Notes under the pieces: model-generated
Seen by the model: the letters and a program-made list of their open reading frames with translations, nothing else
Database searches by the model: none
What the model was told of the DNA's origin: nothing
Program-made: the position numbers and the translations under genes
NCBI GenBank assembly: GCA_029008615.1
Contig: JAQXJI010000030.1
Span: 1-49,820, forward strand
Source of the DNA: Elusimicrobiota bacterium
GTDB taxonomy: Bacteria; Elusimicrobiota; Elusimicrobia; Elusimicrobiales; Elusimicrobiaceae
Reading direction: 5' to 3'
DNA length: 49,820 nt
Shown here: positions 1-6,869 of the stretch, piece after piece
How positions within the stretch are numbered: the first letter of the stretch is position 1
Layout of the letters: the number at the start of each line of letters is the position of its first letter

Positions 1-148
1 AAAAAAAAAAACAATGTCAACTGTTTTATTTTTCGCCTTACATAAAGCGCATTAATTAATAGGAATTTATCTTTATAGATATACAGTTACGCGCCTTGTG
101 CGCGTCCTGCTTTTTACATCGCTTAAAAAGCAGGCAAAAAGCTAGGCT
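1..148. repeat. Left copy of 148-bp dispersed repeat (pilin promoter region)
   Basis: This stretch matches 49673-49820 at 145 of 148 positions in the same orientation; the three differences are at 69, 86 and 104. It starts with 11 A residues, carries a minus-strand -35 box (TTGACA, plus-strand 15-20), a CGCGC/GCGCG hairpin at 90-104 and a perfect 10-bp stem at 106-115 / 125-134. In the right copy the same block is the upstream region of a pilin gene, so a minus-strand pilin gene may lie just left of this window. Both copies are cut by the window edges, so the true repeat length is unknown. Confidence 0.95.
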
Positions 149-305
149 CATAGCAAGTAAAATTTGATTTTTGTTTTTTGCGGGCAACTCACAAAAAAAT
201 AGCAAATATCGCTTATATTTTTTTATTCGGACAAAACCCGCAAAATAAAACAAAAATTTCCAAATTTTAACGACCTTGCAAATCGCCGAAACGACAAATA
301 CGTCA

Positions 306-399
306 ATGTAGGTCAGGATACGCCTGACGTTAATCAAGTATCTCCTATTTACAACAAATAAGAGTTCCTTATTCACGTCAGGTAGAACCCGACCTACAT
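306..399. repeat. REP-like imperfect inverted repeat
   Basis: Two 25-base arms (306-330 and 375-399) are inverted relative to each other with 18 of 25 positions matching. The outer ATGTAGGTC / GACCTACAT and inner CCTGACGT / ACGTCAGG blocks are perfect. A 44-base AT-rich spacer separates them. No transposase is nearby. This looks like a non-coding REP or small MITE-type palindrome. It overlaps the upstream side of the promoter repeat but is not part of the 148 bp shared with the right edge. Confidence 0.55.
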
Positions 400-676
400 T
401 TACGTATTAAAAACTTGTGGAAGTATTTTATGACCTAATATATAGAGAGATTGAGAGATAAGAAAGCAGGTGTTTAAAAAAAGGAATAAAAAACTCTGGG
501 AAGCGTAAAAGCGGCGTGATTTTTAGCAGTGCGGGCGTGAAAGTGCGTGATTTTTGGTTTTTGAGATGTATTTTGATTTTATTTGACGCAAGGTATACTA
601 AACGTGATGCGCCCACATGGCGCGCAGTATCCGAAGCTTTAAAAAAATAAAAATTTACTCAAATATGGAAAATTGA

Positions 677-776
677 TAGCCGTGAGAATAGAATATTGCC
701 CGAGCAAAACAATGCGCGAATATTAAAGCTTGCTAGCCGTGAGTAAGAAATACAGCCCGAACAAAAACGCGAGCGC
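677..776. repeat. Imperfect tandem repeat, about 57-bp period
   Basis: Two similar blocks begin TAGCCGTGAG at 677 and 734. Each continues through a less conserved stretch, then GCCCGA/GCAAAAC-like and GCG-rich sequence. About 42 bases of each unit are recognisably alike. No reading frame explains it. It could be an old duplication or paired binding sites upstream of the small RNA promoter at 803. Confidence 0.4.
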
Positions 777-802
777 ACAACCTAGCAAAAAATTTTCACC
801 CC

Positions 803-830
803 TTGACTTTTCTTTATTTTCCCCTATATT
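803..830 (+). promoter_or_regulatory. Sigma70-type promoter for candidate small RNA
   Basis: TTGACT at 803-808 and TATATT at 825-830 are separated by 16 bases, predicting a start near 836-839. That is exactly where the folded region (GGCTGT at 839) begins. Confidence 0.65.
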
Positions 831-949
831 ATCTTTAAGGCTGTAGATGGCATCTTGAGCGGGTGCCGTGATCAGGGGCAGAGGTGCCCCGGCATAGCAT
901 TAAGCCCCCTTAAGGAAGGACGACCTAACAGCTCTTAAAGGAACAGATA

Positions 950-976
950 ATGACCAAAGAGTCAATAACTAACTAA
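950..976 (+). CDS. Possible 8-codon leader peptide (MTKESITN)
   Basis: A short frame ATG...TAA follows AAAGGA (at 937-942) by a plausible spacing and ends one base before the terminator stem. It lies inside the candidate small RNA. It could be a chance frame; nothing about its composition (no run of one amino acid) suggests classical attenuation. Confidence 0.2.
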   Translation: MTKESITN

Positions 977-1004
977 CCCCCGAATACAAAAGCGGGGGTT
1001 TTTT
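977..1004 (+). terminator. Intrinsic terminator of the small RNA
   Basis: CCCCCG (977-982) pairs with CGGGGG (993-998) around a 10-base A-rich loop, followed by six T residues. Confidence 0.85.
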
Positions 1005-1319
1005 ATTGGTGAAAAAGAGTTCCTTTAAAAAACATCGCCACGGTTTTACCCGATGTTAGTCATTCCCCGATTTAGCAAATTTTAAATACATAAATCAGGT
1101 CAATAGGAATTGATATAGTCCGAGCTATCGGTATGATATAACTTAAGCAATATGCTTTATCGCACAAGGGTGCAAAAAACGTGATTTTACAGATTTTGCA
1201 AACAAAGCGGCTTTGGGGGACATCTTGCTGATAAAAACTCAAAAAACGGCCAAATACGGAAATTTATCGGTCGATGTTACGCAACCTAAGCGAAAAGAGA
1301 AGGCATTTTGTAAGGAGAA
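1005..1319. other. Gene-free stretch, nothing recognised
   Basis: Between the small RNA terminator and the end of the protease gene I see no frame with a credible ribosome binding site, no clear terminator for the pilus operon and no conserved RNA motif. It contains scattered weak hairpins only, such as CATCG...CGATG around 1030-1055. Confidence 0.5.
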
Positions 1320-2687
1320 CTACTGATTCCTGATTTTCTGCCGCTCCTGCCTTTGCATAGGTACAAGCCATTTCCAAAACTTATTTTCGAAATCGTTGAT
1401 ATCCCTAAATCCGTAAGCTTTTCTAAGGGCGGCCTCGGTGGACATTCTTTTTTTGATAATTCTGCCGGAAGCGTCGCGCACGATATTTCCGTTTGCGTCT
1501 TTTTTATCTTCAAAAGTTTTTAGAAGTTTGGTAAATTGTTCAAATTGCATTCTTTTATCGGGATAGGCGGAATTTTTAGTGCGGAACAAAAACCTCACCA
1601 TTGCATAAGCCTGAAAATACCAATTTTCAACGTCCCCTTTTTTCTCGGCGATGTCATAAGAACTGTCTTTTATGAAATCGGAAAACTTGGTAAAAGCCAC
1701 CGTCTTTGCAGATACCATATTGGCCGCGGCGGCACGTTTTTCCTGCGCGCTGAGGCCTTGCCCGCTTTTAAAACGGGAAAGGAGTTTTTTCTTCTCGCTG
1801 TCGCTTAAAATATTGATTACCACCAAATCGCTGGCCCAGACTCCGCCTTTCGTGCTTGAAGCGATATCTTCCATATTGACGGCCAGGCCTTCGTTAAGCC
1901 AAACGGGAGGTTCCAGTTTATAACTTTCCGAAGGAGGATTAAAAAAATCCTCAACAAACAAATGGGTAAGTTCGTGAGTAAACTGCTCTACCATTTTAGA
2001 AGTATTTTTAGGTTCGTCATACATTACGATTCGGTCTTCCGACGGGGAGAAAAACGCGCCGGACCAACTGCTTGCCACAGGTTCGTTCTTCAAAAAACTT
2101 TGTCTGTTTTGGTACACGTAAACTTTGGCCTTGCCGGACATCATCCAAGGTATGTTTTTACCGAGGGATTGGTGGACGGTTTCAAACTTCATACCCAGGT
2201 TAGGCGTCATAACGCCGCTGGTCTGCGGTTCAACTTTTATAACAAAATTACGGGTTGAGCTGTCTATCCATTTTACATTCCGCCCGGGCTCCGGCGCGGA
2301 AACGGTTTCCTTTTTAAACTGAGGTTTTTTGACAGAAGAAGCGGCGGAAGGTTTATCCGTATTTACCGCGGCAGATTCGGACTTGGATTGAGGGGCTTCG
2401 CAATCGTCTTCCTCGCAAGGCGTTTCTTCGTATATGGAGGCGGGCTTTTCCTTGCCGGTTCTTATCAGGCTTAACGTGGAAGATTTTATTGAATAGGCGT
2501 CTTTTTCTTCAACAGGCTGAGGCAAAACAGCGGTTTGCTGCGCTTCCCTCCCGGAAGATTGCACTTTGCGGGCTTTTTCCAAGAAACTGCCTTCAACCGC
2601 ATTTCCGCCCTCGGCAAAAGCCGGAAGCGCACAAAAAACGCTAAACAATGCCGAGAATAAAAATATTATGGTTTTTGTTGTTTGCAT
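1320..2687 (-). CDS. Exported zinc metalloprotease-like protein (gluzincin, peptidase MA type)
   Basis: Predicted exported 455-residue protein. Residues 1-25 form a signal peptide ending AFA. Residues 26 to about 135 are low-complexity and probably disordered. The rest resembles the peptidase MA clan: HELTH at 238-242 provides two histidines and the catalytic glutamate, and WLNEG with E266 fits the third zinc ligand 24 residues later, the gluzincin spacing. It is the last gene of the pilus operon, 21 bases after the GspK/PilX-like gene. Its position suggests a role in pilus assembly, secretin processing or cell-wall or surface protein turnover, but a substrate cannot be read from sequence. 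The ATG at 2687 follows a weak AGGCGG. Family call is fairly secure, biological role is not. Confidence 0.8.
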   Translation of the reverse strand: MQTTKTIIFLFSALFSVFCALPAFAEGGNAVEGSFLEKARKVQSSGREAQQTAVLPQPVEEKDAYSIKSSTLSLIRTGKEKPASIYEETPCEEDDCEAPQSKSESAAVNTDKPSAASSVKKPQFKKETVSAPEPGRNVKWIDSSTRNFVIKVEPQTSGVMTPNLGMKFETVHQSLGKNIPWMMSGKAKVYVYQNRQSFLKNEPVASSWSGAFFSPSEDRIVMYDEPKNTSKMVEQFTHELTHLFVEDFFNPPSESYKLEPPVWLNEGLAVNMEDIASSTKGGVWASDLVVINILSDSEKKKLLSRFKSGQGLSAQEKRAAAANMVSAKTVAFTKFSDFIKDSSYDIAEKKGDVENWYFQAYAMVRFLFRTKNSAYPDKRMQFEQFTKLLKTFEDKKDANGNIVRDASGRIIKKRMSTEAALRKAYGFRDINDFENKFWKWLVPMQRQERQKIRNQ

Positions 2688-2708
2688 TATGCCGCCTAAG
2701 CGGAACCG

Positions 2709-3065
2709 CTATTGAAACCTGCTGGTATCTATATTAAAAGTAATATAGCCCAATCCGGTGGTGGTTGAACCCCATTTTATATATATATCGGTATCTTTGC
2801 CGTCAATATTACAAGTGAATTTTTCTTGGTTACTGCCGTCAATTATAGGCGGTTCCCCGGCCATAGCTCTTTCAACGGCTCTGGCATTGTACTGAGCTAT
2901 ACAACCTTCGGCATAAGCTTTGGAAGCTATTACGCGCTTGGTTTTAAGCATATTACTTGTGCGCCCTAAAGAGAAGCGCATAAGCATAACGATAATGGCG
3001 GCTATAATACTGCCCAAAACCATTACTTGCATTAATGCTGAACCTTTTTTATTAAATATAGTCAT
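2709..3065 (-). CDS. Minor pilin, PilX/GspK-like
   Basis: A 118-residue protein with a short basic leader ending in KKG, then an uninterrupted hydrophobic segment (about residues 9-27). The position equivalent to Glu5 of the mature pilin is Gln (SALMQ). Lack of Glu5 is typical of GspK/PilX-type tip pseudopilins, which do not need to pair with the next subunit's N-terminus. It is much shorter than GspK and lacks its large alpha domain. It starts one base after the end of the upstream minor pilin. Likely part of the initiating tip complex with the products at 3067 and 3708. Confidence 0.75.
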   Translation of the reverse strand: MTIFNKKGSALMQVMVLGSIIAAIIVMLMRFSLGRTSNMLKTKRVIASKAYAEGCIAQYNARAVERAMAGEPPIIDGSNQEKFTCNIDGKDTDIYIKWGSTTTGLGYITFNIDTSRFQ

Positions 3066-3066
3066 T

Positions 3067-3711
3067 TTATGCGCCCCCCGCTTTAGTAAAGATTTTTTCT
3101 ACTTCCAAATGCACGGGCGGTGTTTCGCTCCCTTCAAAATTCTTATGAACCACTATTGAAACCGTATAATTTATATTATCAGAAGTTGAAACTTCAAACC
3201 CTGAAGAAGGAACATAGTCCATATAAATTCTTCCGGAAGAGCACTCATCCTCAAGAGAATCAATCAGAGAACTGCTTTCCAAAGCGCTTGTTGAAAGCCC
3301 TTTAAGGGATATTTCGGCAGAACGCCTTATTGTATTGCCCTCTTGGCAATAAGCAAAGGCTATTGGCTCGCTCTCAATTTGTACTCCCTCAGGATCTTTA
3401 GAGTAGGAAACGGTATTTGGCTGGACGTAAAAAGTGCTGCCTTCTTTTTTTAAATACGCATTTCGCGCCGCCACTATCAAACCGCCCGACTGGCCCGCAG
3501 TAGGAGCCAATATCAAATCCGATTCCGTCATATCACGGTGCAAAGCTCTCATTAAAATTGAGAGGTTATTCCTTATAATGCTTTGACGCTGCCCCTGTGA
3601 AGTCTGCATAGAAGAAGCTTTCCATATAGTCATCAAAGCGATAGTAACCATACTGGCTATAAACACGGCTACCAATAATTCCATTAAAGTGAAACCTTTA
3701 TTGTTTTTCAT
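3067..3711 (-). CDS. Minor pilin, PilW/GspJ-like
   Basis: A 214-residue prepilin with class III leader MKNNKG, then FTLMELL with Glu5 present, and a hydrophobic helix to about residue 28. Length and gene order (after a PilV/GspI-like gene, before a PilX/GspK-like gene) fit PilW or GspJ. It contains cysteines near residues 122 and 155 that could form a disulfide. The start codon overlaps the upstream stop by four bases, indicating translational coupling. Prepilin peptidase, not encoded here, would cut after the glycine. Confidence 0.8.
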   Translation of the reverse strand: MKNNKGFTLMELLVAVFIASMVTIALMTIWKASSMQTSQGQRQSIIRNNLSILMRALHRDMTESDLILAPTAGQSGGLIVAARNAYLKKEGSTFYVQPNTVSYSKDPEGVQIESEPIAFAYCQEGNTIRRSAEISLKGLSTSALESSSLIDSLEDECSSGRIYMDYVPSSGFEVSTSDNINYTVSIVVHKNFEGSETPPVHLEVEKIFTKAGGA

Positions 3712-4118
3712 AACACTTCACCGTTGCACACAATCTTTATTTTAATCTGATTTACAGCCGGCGAAAACCTGCCGCCGTCGGCATTGACGGCAATGCCGCT
3801 TACGTTATAAGTAAGGCTGGAGTTATATCCGTCCCCGGTCTTGCACACGTCCGGCAACATACTGCTGCAATCGTGATCGCCGTTGGAGAGCGGATCGGTG
3901 CTTCCGCATAAAGAATCAAGATTACCTTCCGCATCAACATAATTCTTTAATTGATTGGAAAGGCTCTCTACGGTATAAAGCATTTCTTCTCTGTAACTTG
4001 GCTCGATTATGGCGCGTCTGGAAGCCATTAACGCCGTAAATATACCGCCGACCATTATTGCCACAAGCAACATAGCTATTATACCTTCAACTATCGTATA
4101 ACCTTTTTTATTCAGCAT
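3708..4118 (-). CDS. Minor pilin, PilV/GspI-like
   Basis: A 136-residue prepilin with leader MLNKKG, then YTIVEGI with Glu5 and a hydrophobic helix to about residue 28. Small size and position first in the V/W/X or I/J/K trio support a PilV/GspI role in the tip complex that primes pilus assembly. Four cysteines (about residues 70, 84, 91 and 131) are present in the periplasmic domain. It overlaps the next gene by four bases and starts 12 bases after the preceding pilin. Confidence 0.8.
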   Translation of the reverse strand: MLNKKGYTIVEGIIAMLLVAIMVGGIFTALMASRRAIIEPSYREEMLYTVESLSNQLKNYVDAEGNLDSLCGSTDPLSNGDHDCSSMLPDVCKTGDGYNSSLTYNVSGIAVNADGGRFSPAVNQIKIKIVCNGEVL

Positions 4119-4130
4119 AAACTAATCCCG

Positions 4131-4613
4131 TTACTTATTGGTTAAAGTATCTTTAATATTACCGTATTCGTCCACACAAGCGCAATAAGGAGAAGCGTAA
4201 TCACCGCCGGTGTCGGTGCCCGTCATTGAAGCGTGGGAAGTTGTACAAGCGCTGCAACTTCCGCCGACGTTAAAAGTATACTTCATTTTGCTCCATTTTA
4301 TAGGCTTTAAATATTTACAATTAATCAAAACGTCACTTGTATTTGCGCCTTTGTAATTTATGGCATTATCTCCGCACTCGCCGCGGCTTTCAGCGGTTAC
4401 CTCGCCGGATACCGTTGCATTGGGATAATCGGTTTTAAAGTTCTTATAAGCTTCCGCTATTTGAATCAAAGCCGATTTGGCCCGACCGTTTTCGGCGTCC
4501 CTTATATAACCTTTTATAAACGGGGTGCTGACGGCCGCAAGCAAAGCCAAGATTACCATAACGACTAAAAGTTCCGCCAATGTAAAACCGTTTTGATTAG
4601 GAATTGCTGACAT
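4131..4613 (-). CDS. Type IV pilin-like protein (pseudopilin)
   Basis: A 160-residue prepilin. The leader MSAIPNQNG is followed by FTLAELL with Glu5 and a hydrophobic helix. The globular part has seven cysteines, several in a C-terminal cluster (CSAC, then CAC), suggesting disulfide-stabilised folding. It starts inside the end of the upstream pilin gene (17-base overlap). One of three adjacent pilin-like genes that share a region with an EAY/GAY-K-YP motif in the alpha1 C-terminal region, so they probably arose by duplication. It could be a major or minor subunit; sequence alone does not decide. Confidence 0.82.
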   Translation of the reverse strand: MSAIPNQNGFTLAELLVVMVILALLAAVSTPFIKGYIRDAENGRAKSALIQIAEAYKNFKTDYPNATVSGEVTAESRGECGDNAINYKGANTSDVLINCKYLKPIKWSKMKYTFNVGGSCSACTTSHASMTGTDTGGDYASPYCACVDEYGNIKDTLTNK

Positions 4614-5046
4614 CTGTCGCCCTCCCGTATCTGTCTATATAAGCGCAATAGCCGGACTCGGAATATTTATCGCCTACTTTAGCGCCGGCTTTCGCGGTCA
4701 TTGTCGCGAGGCTGTTATTACAAGAAGGCGTATTTGAAGGCGTCCCCAGTGTAATAGTATAATCAATTCCGGCCAAATTAGGCTTGCCGCAAGGGAAAGA
4801 AACACTGTCCGCCACACAAAGTGATGTCGACGAATCAAAACCGACTACGCCGTTTAAAGGCCTTTCAGGATATTCCATTAAATATCTTTTATAAGCCCCG
4901 GCGACAACCTCCATCTGAGCTTTCGCGGTTTTATTTTTCCCTTCATAAATAGTTTCCGTATATTTAAGAACGGAATAAGTGGCAAGTATCATAATTATGA
5001 TTATAGCCACCAAAACTTCAACCAATGTAAAACCTTTCTTTCCCAT
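4597..5046 (-). CDS. Type IV pilin-like protein (pseudopilin)
   Basis: A 149-residue prepilin with very short leader MGKKG, then FTLVEVL with Glu5 and a hydrophobic stretch of isoleucines. The helix continues into a charged amphipathic part with GAYKRYLMEYPE, the shared motif of the neighbouring pilin-like genes. Four cysteines occur in the C-terminal half. It lies 40 bases after the preceding pilin gene and overlaps the next by 17. Likely a shaft or minor subunit of the machine encoded by this operon. Confidence 0.82.
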   Translation of the reverse strand: MGKKGFTLVEVLVAIIIIMILATYSVLKYTETIYEGKNKTAKAQMEVVAGAYKRYLMEYPERPLNGVVGFDSSTSLCVADSVSFPCGKPNLAGIDYTITLGTPSNTPSCNNSLATMTAKAGAKVGDKYSESGYCAYIDRYGRATDVSNS

Positions 5047-5086
5047 AATAATCCCTGTTATTTATATTATACCGGCAAAACTATAT

Positions 5087-5605
5087 TTATGAAGCGCTGC
5101 TCATTACCACTTTGCCGGGATTTTGATTTGAAACTTTCCAAACCTTGCCCGTAAAACGCGGATCTGTAATCGTTTCCCCGGGGGTCATAATCGCGATAAC
5201 ATTGATGTCATTGCCGCAGTTTGCGTCAGCCTTATCAGGGGTGCAAATATAATATTTATACCCTCTGAAAGTAGTCCCGCTGAAAGCTTCCGCATCTTTA
5301 AGATAAGCGTAGTCTTTATGAGCTTCAAGTTCAGTATCGTCCGGAGTAAAATAGAACAAAGCAGAAGGATCACGATACCCGCTTACCGGCGATTCAAAAT
5401 TTCCCGCCACTTGATCCGCGCCCCTTGCGTCTTCATTAAAAAGGCGGGCAGCGTTGGCGATTTCCACCAACTTGCCTTTAGCCTGGTTATTTTTGGATGT
5501 TTCCAAACCTTTTTTATAAGAAGGCACGGCAATCAAAGATATAATCGCTATCAAAACGACTATAACCAAAACTTCTACGAAAGTAAAACCTTTTTCGCCT
5601 CTCAT
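5087..5605 (-). CDS. Type IV pilin-like protein (pseudopilin)
   Basis: A prepilin of 172 residues from the ATG at 5605 (leader MRGEKG, then FTFVEVL with Glu5). A start at 5617 would add four residues and overlap the pilC stop as TAATG, but the GGGGGAA ribosome-binding-like sequence sits directly ahead of 5605, so I prefer that start. The hydrophobic helix is followed by an amphipathic region and a globular domain with two cysteines that could form a disulfide. It is the first pilin after pilC, a position often held by a major pseudopilin such as GspG, though the typical GspG calcium-site pattern is not obvious. Confidence 0.8.
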   Translation of the reverse strand: MRGEKGFTFVEVLVIVVLIAIISLIAVPSYKKGLETSKNNQAKGKLVEIANAARLFNEDARGADQVAGNFESPVSGYRDPSALFYFTPDDTELEAHKDYAYLKDAEAFSGTTFRGYKYYICTPDKADANCGNDINVIAIMTPGETITDPRFTGKVWKVSNQNPGKVVMSSAS

Positions 5606-5616
5606 AATTTCCCCCA

Positions 5617-6849
5617 TTAACCCATACCGATTTGGGACATTTTGAATATAGGCATAAAGATTGAAAGCACTACGACCGCAATAATCGCACCGATACCGAC
5701 GATAAGAATAGGGTCTATCAAGGCCGAGAAACGCGCGATAAACTGGTTGATTTGTTCGGTGTAGAATTTTGAAAGCGTTTCCATAATATGCGGCAGACGT
5801 CCTGATTCTTCACCCATCAGCATCATTTCCGTCATAAGGCCAGGGAAAACTTTGGTTTTCCTGAAAGATTCGGAAATACTTTTGCCGGAGGTTACGCCGT
5901 TTTTGGCTTCGACGATAGCGTCCCTGATGATAACGTTGCTTGCGAAAGCTTCTTCCATAACACCCAAGACGTTAATAATACTTACGCCGCTGTTAAGAAG
6001 CGTAGCCATTGTGGAAAGGCATCTTTCAAAATAAATGTTACTTATAAAATTGCCGAATATCGGCATAGTGATATGGAATTTATGCCAAACTCTTCTGCCG
6101 ACGGGGTTGTGAATCGCCATATAAAACGCGCCCACAAACGCAAGAATGCCCAACATAAGCAGAATGATGTGGTTCCTGACTATATTGGAAATCGTCAGAA
6201 CCAACTGCGTAATCGCAGGAAGTTCCATATCAAAATCTTTAAAGATTGTGGCGAAAGTCGGTACGATGCCAACTACGAAGTAAATCAATACGCCGACTGA
6301 CATCAAGAACAAAATCGCAGGATAAGTAATAGCCGTAATAATTTTGCTCTTTAAAGCTTCCGTTGATTTTACATATCTGGCGATTTGCAGCAAAGCTTCG
6401 GAAAGATGTCCGCCGACTTCGCCCGCCTGAACCATTGCCAGCCAGGTATGGTCAAAAATTTTAGGGAACTTTTCCAATGCGCCGTGCAAACTGTTACCGC
6501 CGGCTACGTCACGAGCAATACTCAAAAGCACCGGGCCCAAATGTTTATCGGTTGAAAATTCGCCCAACAGCGAAATAGCCCTTACCAAAGGAACACCGCC
6601 CGCGATGAGGGTGGATAATTGTTCCGCAAAAAACGCCATAACGTGGCCCGGAATTTTTACCGAACCGACGCCGGCACTTGACTGGCCCAATGAAGCAAAA
6701 AGGCTCTTTTTGATGACGGGCGTAATTTCTATAACGAAAATGCCTTTCGCCTGTAAAATTTCCAAGGCCTTTTCTTTAGTGGCGGCGTCCACGTGGCTTT
6801 TATAGTTTCTGCCGCTCTTGTCTTGGGCTACGTAATTAAATCTTGCCAT
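5617..6849 (-). CDS. pilC: PilC/GspF inner-membrane platform protein
   Basis: The 410-residue length and two-fold repeat are those of the PilC/GspF family. A short N-terminal cytoplasmic part (ARFNYVAQDKSG) precedes two T2SSF domains at about 70-193 and 275-396. The first domain has the usual FAEQLSTLIAGGVPL start. Membrane segments lie near 170-198, 222-242 and 378-403. The protein forms the platform that couples the PilB ATPase to pilin insertion or extraction. It sits between pilB and the pilin genes, 20 bases after pilB. Confidence 0.96.
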   Translation of the reverse strand: MARFNYVAQDKSGRNYKSHVDAATKEKALEILQAKGIFVIEITPVIKKSLFASLGQSSAGVGSVKIPGHVMAFFAEQLSTLIAGGVPLVRAISLLGEFSTDKHLGPVLLSIARDVAGGNSLHGALEKFPKIFDHTWLAMVQAGEVGGHLSEALLQIARYVKSTEALKSKIITAITYPAILFLMSVGVLIYFVVGIVPTFATIFKDFDMELPAITQLVLTISNIVRNHIILLMLGILAFVGAFYMAIHNPVGRRVWHKFHITMPIFGNFISNIYFERCLSTMATLLNSGVSIINVLGVMEEAFASNVIIRDAIVEAKNGVTSGKSISESFRKTKVFPGLMTEMMLMGEESGRLPHIMETLSKFYTEQINQFIARFSALIDPILIVGIGAIIAVVVLSIFMPIFKMSQIGMG

Positions 6850-6869
6850 AGATAAAACCCCTTTATTAA

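Larger units (their letters stand above)
838..1004 (+). ncRNA. Unassigned structured small RNA or leader RNA
   Basis: A promoter at 803-830 and an intrinsic terminator at 977-1004 delimit a transcript of about 165 nt. The first 95 nt fold into a rod: GGCTGT (839-844) pairs with ACAGCT (928-933), CTTGAG (854-859) with CTTAAG (909-914), GGG (861-863) with CCC (906-908), TGCC (864-867) with GGCA (891-894), and GGGGCA (875-880) with TGCCCC (885-890). A small AGG-ACGA-CCT hairpin can form at 918-926 or nearby. The 3' part carries a ribosome-binding-like AAAGGA and an eight-codon frame. I could not match it to SRP RNA, 6S RNA, tmRNA, RNase P RNA or a riboswitch class by eye. The next plus-strand gene is far away, so it is more likely a free small RNA than a leader. 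Confidence 0.6.

Noticed and set aside
56-376. 106-codon minus-strand open frame in the left intergenic region
   Set aside because: It crosses the repeat and the REP-like palindrome, has low-complexity Lys/Phe/Ile-rich composition, no ribosome binding site and no recognisable domain; the frame is likely chance in AT-rich DNA.
428-616. 62-codon minus-strand open frame
   Set aside because: No ribosome binding site, no domain, and surrounding DNA is non-coding in character.
915-930. Guanidine-II (mini-ykkC) riboswitch, suggested by an ACGA-capped AGG/CCT hairpin
   Set aside because: That class needs two ACGR-capped hairpins ahead of a transporter gene; only one is present and no such gene follows.
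838-935. SRP RNA, 6S RNA or tmRNA identity for the folded small RNA
   Set aside because: The SRP hallmark GGAAG-type apical loop and AGCAG strand are absent at the tip, the rod is shorter than typical 6S RNA, and there is no alanine tRNA-like domain. The identity is left open.
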